Below, in pieces: positions 1-10,843 of a stretch of 64,000 bases of DNA. Source of the stretch: Agrypnia vestita (lineage: Eukaryota; Arthropoda; Insecta; Trichoptera; Phryganeidae). Both the position numbers and the translations under genes were made by a program. The DNA is taken from assembly GCA_016648135.1 (NCBI GenBank), contig JADDOH010004276.1:177490-241489 (forward strand), read 5' to 3'. Within the stretch, counting starts at the first letter, position 1, and each line of letters opens with the position of its first letter. The notes under the pieces are model-generated. The model saw nothing but the letters and a program-made list of their open reading frames with translations, made no database searches and was not told the origin of the DNA.

Positions 1-309
1 TATTTAAAGAACTGCGTACAGTGAGTAATTTTCTTTGTCATGTTTTATCATTGAGAAGGATAGGCGATAAAAGTACGCAGGGGATACCTACCCCTAAAAA
101 CTCTGGTCGCTTGATGTTGCATATGGCAAACATCTGTGTTTTTTGTTTCACTTCACTTGTATGAACTGCCTATTCTCCCGCTACTCTAGTTTGAACTCAT
201 GTAGCCCGAACGGTGGTCAGCACAAACGATGCACATGTGGACCCACTTCCAAGAATTTATTTCTACCCTCGAACACTGAAGTAAACTAGATCACAGGATT
301 TAACACAAC

Positions 310-1420
310 TGAATTAAGTTTGACGATTACAAGTATCTTGTATCCTGGGATGCTATTTTTAACTTGTTACAATAGTTTCGCAATAAATGATTACGATATT
401 TAATTTTTTCAACCGTAACGTTCCGATACGGTTTGGTATCTTTTATTTTTTTTATAGGTACTCGAGTCTCTATCGGAAATCAGCTGAAAGTAAATGAGTC
501 CATGCATTTCTATCGACTTTTTGAATCCTTCTAATAAGATAGTGCTTTCCATAGCGGAAGAACCACCGTCAAAATTTTTAAAACACGTGTGTGATTTGCT
601 GGTTTTAATTGTTTTTTCTCATACACATTACATATGCTGCAGAATTTATTTTTTACACCAAGATATAAAACTTCTCCGGTATAAGCACTAATAATTGCAG
701 CTGCACCTGAAAGCGCTGAATAATTTGTCTTATATGATCTTTTGGACCAACAGCCATCGGCTACTACGGTAATCATCGGGATTCCGTTTTTGTCGATACT
801 ACCTATTTCGCGTGCGTAATAGGTAGTATCGACAAAATGCTACTTCCCGTAAAGCTATTTCTTCCGTATTTTTTGAAGCTGTATTCTACCACCAACTGTA
901 GACATTAGCATGCGTCGAGTAATACGACGACTTTGATATAGCTGGTATATTAAAAGCTGCCATTAATTCGCATAAGTTAGCGTAGCCACATCCAATGTTG
1001 ATAATTGATAATATCTGAAACGGCGCAGTGATTTACGTCCATGTCGTTGATTTTATCAGTAGAATCACTCGATAAATCAAAATTTAAATTGCACATGTTG
1101 CATTTTATGATAAAAGTTCATTGTAATCTTTTTCTATTCTCCCTTACAATCATTAAATTAGCTATCGAGCAACCCATGAAATCACCATGAGTAGCAATGT
1201 CCTTTAAACGATTAAAAAAATACATAACGTCGACAATTCGCCTACCTTCTATATTTTGTGAAGAGTTCACAACATTTGATGGTTCTATTTTAAAGAAATT
1301 TGAAACACTGCGGGTTTTTTTTTGTGATTGGACTTTGGGAATGCCTTTTCTGACTTAAATCAATATCGACAAAACCACTGGTTTCAACATTGTCCATAGC
1401 ACGTGGAAATGGAATATGGA
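310..1420 (-). pseudogene. Mutator-like (PF20700-type) transposase, decayed
   Basis: Reading the minus strand from high to low coordinates gives collinear pieces of an insect Mutator-type transposase. They are an N-terminal piece with EGRRIVDVMYFFNRLKD (about 1318-1133), a cysteine piece KCNMCNLNF, GCGYANLCELMAAFNIP (about 990-900), the core ITVVADGCWSKRSYKTNYSA with LGVKNKFCSICN (776-590), then NFDGGSSAMES and a tail with RNHLLRNYCNKLK (to about 315). The motif order matches the family (catalytic transposase of the MULE superfamily). At least three frameshifts are present: near 590, at the A-run near 457, and around 1000. In-frame stops and a small palindromic insertion lie at 780-840. No intact start or terminal inverted repeat was found. 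The identity is firm, from memory of the family signature; the element is certainly dead. Confidence 0.8.
788..837. repeat. Perfect 20-bp snap-back palindrome inside the Mutator pseudogene
   Basis: The arms 788-807 and 818-837 are exact reverse complements, with a 10-base spacer. The palindrome sits between the GCGYANLCE block and the core block and adds stops to the frame, so it looks like a local inverted duplication acquired after insertion. Confidence 0.85.
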
Positions 1421-1429
1421 CATCATCAA

Positions 1430-1700
1430 TTAGCGAACATTTAAGAAAATTTTACATAAATATTTTGGCTTGTATAGAAGCGAATGAATTTTTAATATTT
1501 GATACAAGTTACTTTAATGATATTCCAACGTTTAAAAAAGATAAATAAGCAATATTGAAAAAATGAAAATTTTGAAGTCGCTTATTCCCATAACTATTGA
1601 TATTGGTATTTGTTGCTTGAACACTTTCGTTTCATAATTTAGGCAGGAATCTATCTGTAAAGTATTGTGTAATATTTCTGTTACACCTTGTATATTATTC
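1430..1700. repeat. Half copy of fold-back repeat family R1
   Basis: The sequence matches, with divergence, the right arm of the fold-back at 24775-25272: a block around gtcgcttattcccataac, then cgaatgaattttt, then aggcaggaatctatctg, ending near a CTGTTACACCTTGTATAT terminus. No coding potential was seen. 1701-2360 holds only AT-rich sequence and a short GC-richer patch at 2170-2225 with nothing recognisable. Confidence 0.6.
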
Positions 1701-2369
1701 TATTTTCAAATAACAATCCAATTTATAATGCAATGAATTCCAAAAACCTTTTTGGAAACGTTAGGTGACGCAACTTGCAACTTCACAAATTAGTTTTCAC
1801 CAAAAAATAAAAATAATGAATGAATCCTTACTTATATTCATATTAAGAATGACTATAAATTGAGTCACTTTTGGTTCTGAGTCATCTACCACTTTCCTTT
1901 AAGAAAAATTTAAGATTTAAGAAAGAAAAAAATAAAAAATCTGTTCTCACAAGCTATTTCTTCGGTAATTATATATTATTATATTACCTATATGTAAATT
2001 CGAATACCTAGTCGAGTTTGAATATTGGCGTAAAACAGTGCACTCAAAAATTGTTATTAACTACTTTGTTAAAAAAATGTGTGACCGTAACTGTAAAGTT
2101 ATTTAAAAAAATGCACGGCACTGGATACGAGGAATTTTAGACAAAATGTAGTACTGAGAAACGATTGTAATCGCGCGCCGTGTGGACACGTCCGTAACGC
2201 CCGGCTCGTTTGGGCAGTCTGACGGCTTTTTTCGCTGTGTTTTGATTATATAAGTGAAATGAAGAATTTTGAATGAGTTTTTGTTTTTTTTTAATATTCA
2301 TTTTAAAATAATAATATCTATTCTTTTAACGTATGAAAGTTAAAAAGTTGTCAACTACGTAAAAAGGGT

Positions 2370-2800
2370 TGAAAAAACCACCCAAAAAAGAAAATATTTT
2401 TTAAAAACAGTATCTTTTAAAACATAAATTGTGAGAAAAGTAACTAACCGATTTAAAAATTATTTTTATCGATTAAAGATAATGGTTCACTCTGTAATAT
2501 TATTGAAAAAAAACAAACATTTCACAGCCCATAAAGTTATAAAAAGCCTACGAAATAGAGCAATTTTCTTTAGGTCTTAAACATCGATTTTTTGTTAATT
2601 TATTGATTTATAAAATAATTTAGTTAGTGTCGTTTTAGAACAACATGTATATTTAAGATATATGGAAGTTAATGAATAAATTTTAATTTAGTACCTTTCC
2701 ATACAAAAATGTGGTACAAAATGCAAGAGAAGTTATGAGAAAAAGTGCTCGGCGCCGTTGAATTTTGCGGGAATTGCTAGACGATCGCCTTAAAGTCTCA
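2370..2800. repeat. Partial copy of TTAA-bounded repeat family R9
   Basis: This stretch is collinear with 24150-24555. Shared blocks include acataaattg, aaaacatcg, tttaagatatat, tacaaaaatgtg and a terminal atcgccttaa. The shared right end stops at TTAA, the target used by piggyBac-type elements. No left end was identified. Confidence 0.55.
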
Positions 2801-3017
2801 AGCTTTGGGCTTTTCGTAAAACTTATATATTATTAAACTTTATGGTTAGGTATTTAGCTTAGGTAGCCAGACAGGTTACGTTACAACAGGACATTTTATA
2901 AGTTAACAATTTCAAAGCTATTAAAACCATCAAAAGCATTTTTTTCATTGAAAATGCCTAAAAATCACAAATTCTTTACGGTAACGTAGTTGAGATCGTT
3001 ACTGCGGATGAATATTA

Positions 3018-3455
3018 TACAGGGTGCTTCGTAGCTAACAGCAAAAACTTTGTAGGAGGAGGACTCCTACATTCAATGATGAATAGAAAATATTATTTAC
3101 AATTTGGGTTAAATGTCAACCGTTTATTTCAGAGATAAGCGACATCAAAGTTTGCATTTCTTTCAGTATTCTGACTTATTTTCTGTAATCAGTAATTGCA
3201 GTATCACAACAGTAACCTACGGAGCATTAAAAACTCAGTGTTTTGACACAAGAAAAATAAAATTATAACACCCTTACATTTTTTTTTCAAATTTCTGTAA
3301 GGTTTTAATATTTTTTTTGACTTGTATCGATGCGAATAATTTTTTAATATTCCGAATAAGTGTTACTGCAGTGACAGTCCAACATTTAGTGAGAATAAGT
3401 AAAAAATATTGAAAAAATGCAAATTTTGATGTCGCTTATCTCCGCAATTGTCGAC
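3018..3455. repeat. Fold-back repeat, family R1
   Basis: It begins with an ACAGGGTG-type terminus. Two inverted segments, one around 3128-3175 (gataagcgacatcaaagttt) and one around 3385-3440 (aattttgatgtcgcttatct), are complementary, so the RNA or single strand would fold on itself. It is related to 24775-25272 and 36247-36605. It is non-coding. Confidence 0.6.
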
Positions 3456-4201
3456 ATTTTCACCCAATGTGCACAAAGAAGACTTCCCCTACGTTTTTGC
3501 TACTAGCTATCAGATACCCTGTACATCACGGTATATTAAGTGTAAAAAATGCTTTGTCTTTGTCAATTTTTATTTTATTTATTTATTCGAAAAACGCTTT
3601 TTAAAATTACGCTCACCCATAGTGGGGATGTGCCGAGAGTAAAATGATTTGTTCACCGACATTGACATTTATTTATCATGTGTCTCTATACCATCTAAGA
3701 TCACATGTGAACATAATTCTGGGCTGCAATATTGAATTTTATTATGTTTTATTCACTACTGTTACTATTTATGTATTTTATTTTAATTTACTTTTATTAT
3801 TATGTATTATTTCAAAATTATTTTTATGTGAAATATGCTAGGATATAAAATAATAATTTCATTATTGTCTATTTAAACTCTCATATACATATAATTTTCT
3901 TATATCTTTAAATATTTCCAAAAAAATAAATAAAATATATTTTTTTAAAAAAGCATGTGTTATCAGAATCGAACATATTGACTTGTGCCCTAATATATTT
4001 CACATAGAAAGAAATTTTAAATGTATAAACAATATGAAGAACAAATATAAAATAAATAAAAGAACAGTACCAATAGAATGGAAAAAAGGAATATAACGAA
4101 GTATGAAATAGTATTGAATAATAACATAATGAAATGAAATAGTGAAGTAAAAAATGAAAATGAGTGACAAAAAGACAAAATTAAAAAAGTAACCCATAAA
4201 C

Positions 4202-4595
4202 ACCAAGTTTTTATTATACTCCCTTTCTCATTTACTTGTGGAAACTGGTTTGGCGCTTAACCTACGCGTTGGGCTTCGGTCGAGCTACGAAAGGGAGTAA
4301 TAAAATATTTCTAAAAATCCAAAATTATACTATAATCAGGTTCCGTGTCTACCAGACGCGTTGAAATATTTTCATACAACTTACTAAGTATGAAAAAAAA
4401 CCATTAAAAATTTGAAAAGTCCAAAAATTTATTAATTTTTTTAACGAAAATTTGATAGATCTTCTTGATTGTCGCCACAAGTCTGCTTGCATATTTTCAG
4501 CTCGATTGGATAACGGGAAAAGGGTTAAAAATCGATCCAAAGTTTTTTCGTCAAGCAAGCAGACGCCACGAGTTAATATAAAGGGAGTAATAAAT
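4202..4595 (+). mobile_element. MITE family R2, copy 1
   Basis: The ends are inverted: TTTTTATTATACTCCCTTT at the left and AAAGGGAGTAATAAA at the right (4580-4594). The left 100 bp carries its own internal copy of the right end (4288-4304), so this subtype looks like a short element joined to a second one. Shared internal blocks (tccaaaattatactataat, gattggataacgggaaaagg, aatcgatccaaag) recur in four other copies in the window. No transposase is present; the superfamily is unknown. Confidence 0.7.
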
Positions 4596-4679
4596 ACATT
4601 ATTAGACAATCGTGTGAAACTTCTTTTATATCTTATTTATTTATGTATTTATTTAGCTCATTTAGCGCATATTCTATAA

Positions 4680-5140
4680 TTTTATATTACTGTATAACTT
4701 TCTGCAGGGTCTAAAAATAAGTAATTTAAATTAGATTCCAGTCCGCCCCTGTTCAGCGTGTATCAGAGTTATGTTGTGGTTAGTATCTGGGAGCGTCGGG
4801 TCCAATCCCAGCTTCCCGAACGTCGCATCATCAGACACGTGTAATACGATACGTGGAGGGGGTAGAGGGATGCGGAGAGGTGACAATTAATTATGCGGCG
4901 GGGTTAAGACACAAAGGTCAAAAGGCCTCTCAGCCGGGTCACCGGAGATGCTAATTAAAAAAATATTATACTCGGTCGGCTTGAGACTGCTCGAGAGGTC
5001 ATTTTTGTATTTAGTAGGTTTTATCTATTTTGTTTTACAAAATTTAATAAAACATTTTTAGATGAGGTAGAATAAACTAATTGTATTGTAGTTTTATGAA
5101 GAGTTTTGCGTCCAGACTTGATCTTTCGTTATATCGGTGT
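4680..5140. other. No gene seen; moderately GC-rich patch
   Basis: 4740-4990 is less AT-rich than its surroundings and has no open frame, tRNA or repeat ends that I can recognise. The rest is AT-rich filler. Confidence 0.5.
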
Positions 5141-5149
5141 AATATTAAG

Positions 5150-5335
5150 TGAATTTTTATTAATCAATTAGAAAAGATATAGGTACAGAAAAATCGTATT
5201 AACGAAAAAATATTTTAACTGCTACCGGGATTCGAACCAACGGACCTCCATTCTATCCGGGGAAGGCGCGTTATCCAATTTCGCCACGGCGCGGTGGTTT
5301 GTTAAGTTCACGAAAATTTTTTATAAAAATAATTT
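5150..5335 (-). mobile_element. tRNA-Arg-derived SINE, copy A
   Basis: The minus strand carries a tRNA-like head (about 5294-5218). Its D-arm reads GGCGAAATTGGATAACGCG, the anticodon region contains CCCCGGA (resembling tRNA-Arg CCG), and the T-arm box is GGTTCGAATCC. A tail follows with TTTTTTCGT and TCTAATTGATTAAT. Copy B at 21925-22085 shares both head and tail, so this is a SINE family and not a tRNA gene. Internal RNA polymerase III A/B boxes are expected in the head. Confidence 0.7.
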
Positions 5336-5347
5336 AATTTTTTTTTA

Positions 5348-5422
5348 AAATGGAATAAAAATGTCAATCAATTAAAAAGAGTATCTTTTTAATTGACTAA
5401 CATTTTTATTCCATTTTTAAAA
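5348..5422. repeat. Long hairpin, about 34-bp arms
   Basis: The left arm begins aaaatggaataaaaatgt; the right arm is its reverse complement with two or three mismatches, and the loop is gta. It lies directly beside SINE copy A. It is too AT-rich and lacks a U-tract context for a terminator; a small fold-back element is most likely. Confidence 0.75.
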
Positions 5423-5498
5423 GCAATCCGCTTTTTATGAGAATGTTAATTTTCGAAAATTAAAATCTGCCCAAATGTGCACCAAGTAAGCGCATGTC

Positions 5499-5649
5499 TA
5501 AGGGGCGGTTGTTTCAAGTTGGATTAAAGTAAGCGTTGTTTTAAAGCATAGATTTTTACGTTCTCCACCAATCAGACGATCCGTTTTCGTAAAAATCTAT
5601 GCTTTAATCGACCGCTTACTTTGATCGAACTTGAAACAACCGGGCCTAA
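5499..5649. mobile_element. Palindromic MITE family R3, copy 1
   Basis: This is a compact fold-back of about 150 bp whose arms share CGGTTGTTTCAAGTT and AAGCATAGATTTTTA. Centre: ctccaccaatcagacgatcc. The whole element recurs nearly unchanged at 48918-49068. Ends are TAAGG/CCTAA-like. ATGTCT on both sides here may be a target duplication. Confidence 0.75.
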
Positions 5650-5831
5650 TATGTCTCTCGCGCGGCGCGGTGTTCTGAATTCACGTCTTCGCTTGAACAT
5701 ACGTGTTTTAAAATGGCGCGCATATCTATTTGAAGCGGACTTTTACGCGCGGTTATATTAATTTCCAAAATGTGCTTTTAAATATTTATCGTACTTTGTA
5801 AATAAATTAATGTCTAGTGCGAACCACTGGT

Positions 5832-5960
5832 CAGTGGCGTGCAGTGGGTTATGCTGTGACCGACTATATAACTATATTTAAAAATATATGTAGGTATGAG
5901 TATATAAATTTTTTGAACTGTAAATAATGAACTATTTTGAATAGCTTCAATCCGCAAAAA
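5832..5960 (+). repeat. Terminal fragment with CAGTGGCGTGCAGTGG end (family R5)
   Basis: The first 70 bases (CAGTGGCGTGCAGTGGG, then atgctgtgaccgactatata) recur in inverse orientation at 10192-10120. CAG-type ends suggest a hAT-like non-autonomous element; no matching second end was found close by. Confidence 0.5.
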
Positions 5961-6189
5961 TAACTGCACTATAAAAGAAATATTGTAAACAAGATTTTCT
6001 AAATAAATAAATATTTTATATACTTATCTATAATACGGCAAAATTTTCAATATATTTCGAAGACGATTTATATATAAATAATTTCAGATGTACGTTTCTT
6101 TTCACAAAAATGAATCAAACATTTTATGATATCATCGATGGCAATGTCGTCGTAAATAATCATTATGATTTGATAGATGGTATTAACAT

Positions 6190-6362
6190 TCACCACAGAT
6201 GCTGGAAGATGGTCCCCTTAGATGCTTCAACAACCGGCGAGCTTGCATGCGAAGATGTATGAATGTGGATGAGGCGAGAGTTGTATGTCAGGACAGAAGA
6301 GTGTGGCGCTCTATCCTCTCTGCCTACCCCCACGGGAAATGGCGTGATGGTAAGTAAGTAAG
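6190..6362 (+). pseudogene. Non-LTR retrotransposon C-terminal tail
   Basis: The plus strand reads MNVDEARVVCQDRRVWRSI followed by LSAYPHGKWRDG, the tryptophan-rich extreme C-terminus of an insect non-LTR polymerase. A GGTAAGTAAGTAAGTAG run closes it. A second, shorter copy of the same tail lies at 21690-21770. The reverse-transcriptase part is absent (5' truncation, as is usual for non-LTR elements). Confidence 0.6.
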
Positions 6363-6369
6363 TAGAAAA

Positions 6370-6840
6370 GAGAAATAGAATTCACACAAAAAGTTTTGGG
6401 TGGAATTTGTAAAAAATTTCATTTCTGCAAGTGACGTGTGCGCAGTTCTCATCTGGCGTAGGACCTTTCGAAGAAACACACTATTCTATGAAAAATTTAC
6501 TTGTCTATTACAAAAAACTCCTTGACATAGAGATAAGTCAAAATATACGATTCAGGACGAGTTTTTTCTCGACCTAACTTGATCTACAGAACAAATTTGT
6601 TGTGCGCAAACAAGTGAGATAAATTAAGAACTGACATGAAGTTAGGTACAGAAACGTCGGAAATAAAACTTCTAGCCGTAGGACGAATTACGGCTAGAAT
6701 TTTAAATCAAGTTTTTCATAAGATAAAATTATTTAATTAATATTTGTTTCTCAGAATCTTTACTATTGCACAACTTTTTTGTTGCTACCTAATGGTGCGA
6801 GATATCTCACATGCAGGGAAATTAATATCCTTAAAATTTA
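6370..6840. repeat. Dispersed repeat R6, copy 1
   Basis: The stretch is collinear with 29845-30260. Shared landmarks are tttctgcaagtgacgtg, ccttcgaagaaacaca, gcgcaaacaagtgagata, tgacatgaag and atttgtttct. It follows a non-LTR tail in one place and a non-LTR fragment in the other, so it may be part of a retrotransposon 3' region. It is non-coding. Confidence 0.6.
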
Positions 6841-7234
6841 TGATTATAATTAAAAGGAATATTTCATCCGATATACCTCCGTAATAAATTTAAATTATGT
6901 TTTTATGTGTAAAACTATTGGAAAGCTTGTTAGTGTTACACGCAACAATTACTGCGAAACTTGCTAGACTACAATTATTTTCGAAAATCTTCTTTGTAAT
7001 ATAAAATTTTGAAGTAAATACAAATTGAAATAATGTAACACGAGATCTCTGCTTGAAGCTCTACTTTCATGAACTCCCGTTTTTATAAGAACAGCGCACT
7101 TTTTTTGCACGAAAGTAAGATGTATTACAAATTGATTTTGAATACAGAGCGGAGATTTAAAATTGATATGCTTTTGGAAAAAGATCGCTGGCACCACAAT
7201 TTCAAACACATTACCTTCAACAGAATGTTAGTTA

Positions 7235-7510
7235 ACTTAGTAAAACCACTACCAGATTTAAGGTCTACCGGTTTCGAGACGTACCCGTCTCTTCGTCAAG
7301 ACCAACACTACACTACTATATTCACAAGACTTTAAACCACAGCCATAGTATTGTTGAAGTTTCACCAATATTGATCACATGTGAAAGTTCAACAGTACTA
7401 TGTTTGTGGTATATAGTGTTGTGAATATAGTAGTGTAGTGTTAGTCCTGACGAAGAGACGGGTACGACTCGAAAACGGTAGATCTTAAATCCGGTAGTGG
7501 TTTTGCTAAG
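7235..7510. mobile_element. Non-coding fold-back with Penelope-type arms
   Basis: The two arms of about 125 bp (7235-7365 and 7385-7510) are reverse complements over nearly their whole length: accactacc, tctaccggttttcgag, acccgtctcttcgtc, acactacactactatattca. On the plus strand 7447-7453 is CTGACGA, then one base, then a stem GAG/CTC with an inner CG/CG pair, then GAAA. The left arm has the same arrangement on the minus strand with a perfect GAGACG/CGTCTC stem. The pattern matches the ends of the Penelope copies elsewhere in the window. No coding sequence lies between the arms. Confidence 0.65.
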
Positions 7511-8034
7511 TTTTCTAGACATTATATTATAATATCTAATCACAAAGTTAATGCTTTAAATATTAATAATATGAATAACGTTACACTCACCCCGTATATT
7601 TCGTCCTCTGGATAATGTTAATTTTCTTTCTGAATCCCTTAAATATTATTAATAATCAGTTTCGATTATATGATATTCGATCGTGTCAAGTCCATTATAA
7701 AATATTTGATCTGGTTCTTTAGGATCTTATCTAATTCACAGTTTGATTTTGTGAACTTTACTTTTAAACTAACATAGATTTAGAATACTCTGGTATTGGC
7801 TTTCAAGTTTACTAAACTGTGTTCCGTAAATACTATGTAAATATTTAACTAGCGAGGATACAATGTAAACAGAACCCCAGGCAGCTGATATCCTGTCTTG
7901 TTGGTCTAGCAATTTAAAAGCATCTACCCGAATAATCGAGAGGTGTTTGAAAGTGGACACGACTCGATAACACGACAAATAAATGAAGTAATAGCTACAA
8001 TTGAAGATATACTTTATCAAGTTTTGTGACGTGG

Positions 8035-8250
8035 GCTCCAGCTGTCACATCTTTTGGACGGTCTTCTAGGCATCCCTCTGTTTTTTCTTGGTCCATTCTT
8101 TCCACATGGTCTCTCCAAAACCTTCTCCTTTGTCTCCCCACCTGAATAAACCTTGGATATCACACATTTTTCTGATCGCGGTATTTCTCATTCTGTCTGG
8201 TAGCCTTGCCTCTTATAGATGGCCAATTATAGGTCTCCACTTTTAGAAAT
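8035..8250 (-). pseudogene. Non-LTR retrotransposon C-terminal fragment
   Basis: The minus strand reads RFWRDHVERMDQEKTEGCLE then DRPKDVTAG, the W-R-D-H-V-x-R-M signature of the C-terminus of insect non-LTR polymerases, after a region starting near the block ggccatctataagaggc. Stops interrupt it. A block at 8215-8275 recurs at 20225-20300. Confidence 0.5.
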
Positions 8251-8289
8251 ATGTTAATAATGATAAATATGTTATGGAATAAACATAGG

Positions 8290-8760
8290 CATTTTGGCAG
8301 ATGGTTGTATAGATATTAAACATCAGATCGGTGTTACCAGTGTGTCGGATATGATTTGATGTAAAGCGTGTGCAATCAGTGTGATTGTGCGCCTCTGCCA
8401 AAATGCACAATTAGTCGGATTGCAGGTTGAGTGAACGCCGAAGGCGTGTGTGTGAATGTGCGTGAAGGTGCATGACAAGGCTGAGCGGCATGCGATACAG
8501 GTGAATAGAAAGAGGAACTCACAATTAACTCGTTGGTTTATTGAAGTCGGTTTGGAGAATGCGTTATACAACAATATACGGAGAGCGAGTTTGAGCGTGG
8601 TATCGCGGGCGCCGGTCGGTGAGAGAATGGTTTGTTACTTTGCCGGCGCCTCGGGCTTCTCGTTAGGCGATATCCCTCGAGCGCGATTGGTCCGTTTGGG
8701 ACGCTCGAGGGACTAGAGTCCAAGCAGGTCTGGCTCCACCGCAGCGTGTTAAGAAAAATA
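8290..8760 (+). other. GC-richer island with hairpin, unassigned
   Basis: This stretch is clearly richer in G and C than its neighbours and in general texture resembles 60950-61180: gcgttatacaacaatatac versus gcttatacaacactg, and a g-a-g-rich block before ccggcgcc-like sequence. An exact 10-bp stem CCCTCGAGCG/CGCTCGAGGG lies at 8674-8711. Short open frames exist on both strands but none resembles a known protein. It could be a retroelement untranslated leader or a host non-coding first exon. Confidence 0.3.
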
Positions 8761-9159
8761 CAAAAGAAATAATAAAAAATGTTATATGCCAATAGATTGA
8801 AATGAATCAAAGAATTCATAATTTGGCCCTGATAACAAGTAAGTACTCAGCTCGTCTAATCAAATAATTATCCAGCACACAAAATATCGCTGAGTGAATT
8901 CAACTGGGAATATAATTTAACTTAAAATAATGTTTGTAGAAAAGTTTGTCTTTCCAATTTGGCAACCCCGCTGGAAGGGCAGCCGGGGGTGTCCTCCCTC
9001 CCCCCCCCCTGGCCCCGGCGGAAGCGACGGGGGACGTTGATTGTCAGCAGTAATTGAATTTTTAATTGGGTAAGCCCTCGTGGCACAGCTCGAATAGGGG
9101 TGACACTTTTCTATGAGAAGTTTATTTCTCAATAACAGGATACAAAATGTCACCGACCT

Positions 9160-10020
9160 CTGGATTGAAGCTACTCAAAATAGTTCATTATATACAGATA
9201 TTTTTTTTTTAAACTTGTTGTGGGCCGTAAATTTTCTGAATTTTGTGTGATTTTTCTTTTTACGAAAAAACCATGAAAACATGCGTATATTAAAAAAAAA
9301 CACACACATTCATATTATTTTATCGTAAGTGTAAAAATGCAATGATTTTTTTATCATTTAAGTAAAAAAAGTAATCTTTTTTTGAATTTCCATAATGTTG
9401 CCAGCGCAACATTTTCTGAAAAATAATAATTATTTTTTATTTGTTTATTAGAGACAACACTACTATTAATAATAATAATCTTCTGTGTGATATATTTTGT
9501 TGCACGGCACGGCACACGACGGGACATCGCACTCATAACACATAAATATGATACACTTTTACACACACACATATTTCAAATAAACGCAACAAAATTGCGT
9601 GTATTTTTGTTAATAAATCACTATTAGTATTCAATTGAATCATAAACCAACAAAAACTGACAAATTTCGCAAAACATATCGTATATATTTGTATATACGT
9701 GTACAAATAAATCGAAAATCGAAAAAAATAAATCGTATTTCCCGCGCACATTGCGCGTGACCTTGACGATGGAATATTTGAATTTCGATTGCACAACACG
9801 CGATCGGGGCGACATCTACAACTTCTCTATACGATTTTGACGGCAGAAAAACTTCCGTTTTGATTGTTGATTTAAAATATAATCGGTGATGTTTTTGAGT
9901 TGAAAATGGAACGACAGGTCACAACAGGATTTCTCTATTGGGATAAAATTACGTTTTTCAAATTCGATACGCGGCCGTCGATAAATAATTTATTTTGTGC
10001 CTGTCGGATACGACGGCGGC
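9160..10020. other. No gene seen
   Basis: This is AT-rich sequence with short homopolymer runs, and an unassigned GC-richer patch near 9980-10030. A poly-C run and GC-rich patch lie just upstream at 8980-9040. Nothing recognisable on either strand. Confidence 0.5.
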
Positions 10021-10029
10021 CCAGGGGGG

Positions 10030-10192
10030 GTTAAATGTATATACCCTTATAGGTATATACCTATAATGTAAAAAAAAGGTATATACCTATAATAAAAATA
10101 TATATATACGCATATGCGTATATATATATTTTTAATATAGGTATATAGTCGGTCACAGCATAACCTAAGTTTATACCCACTGCACGCCACTG
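10030..10192 (-). repeat. R5 terminal fragment with 40-bp AT palindrome
   Basis: The terminus CAGTGGCGTGCAGTGGG starts at 10192 on the minus strand, followed by the same sub-terminal block as 5832. Inside, about 10095-10134 is a perfect palindrome, aaaaatatatatatacgcat followed by its own reverse complement. Copies of ggtatatacctata flank it. Confidence 0.6.
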
Positions 10193-10204
10193 CAGGCAGG
10201 GCAT

Positions 10205-10840
10205 CAAATACAGTGTTTACTTTGCTGCCTAGACCTTCAGCAACAATGATACATGGTCAAATATTTTTGTAAACACTATAAAATGTTGTCATCTATAAAT
10301 GTGAAGACAAAAAATAAATAAATAATAATAATTATTATTATAATTTCCTTGTCAGTTACGCGCTGACAACCCTGGTGTAAAGTGTTTCATAGGGATCATA
10401 AAGAGCCTCTTTGGTCACTCCGGAGGCTCTGACGGAAGAGTAGCGCGACTCGGGGGACACTTGAAGGAACGTGGAAACTTGGAGAAATATAAAGTTTTTC
10501 TACAACTGTAGAGGGGCAGCTGTTCAGAGCCCAACATCTTTTAGACGGGCGATACAGCAAACACAATCTCGAGAAAACTACGTCGCTTGTTTCATTTTAA
10601 TAAATAAGTTGTAATGGAATTCTGTACAGCGGTAATTTTTGTGAAAATTGTTTCAAAGTTTATAAAAAAAAAACATTTTAAATACTTTTCATACCCGGTA
10701 AAAATTAAATTATTTGTACAGATATTTAAGTACCGTAAATATTTAATTTAAAAAGATCCCACTATCGCTAAAATTATTCATAATTTCTACTACTTCGACG
10801 TCTTCATCTTTTACATATAATAATAGTGAGTTTATAGTGG
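10205..10840. other. No gene seen
   Basis: A GC-richer segment lies at 10350-10560 with no open frame, repeat end or RNA structure that I can identify. The rest is AT-rich. Confidence 0.5.
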
Positions 10841-10843
10841 TAT

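Noticed and set aside
5348..5422. Transcription terminator hairpin
   Set aside because: Eukaryotic context, AT-rich stem without adjacent gene; fits a fold-back repeat.
5832..10192. The two CAGTGGCGTGCAGTGG ends as one 4.4-kb hAT element
   Set aside because: The ends face inward correctly, but the 8 bases outside each end (ccactggt and caggcagg) do not match and no transposase lies between; more likely two separate non-autonomous copies.
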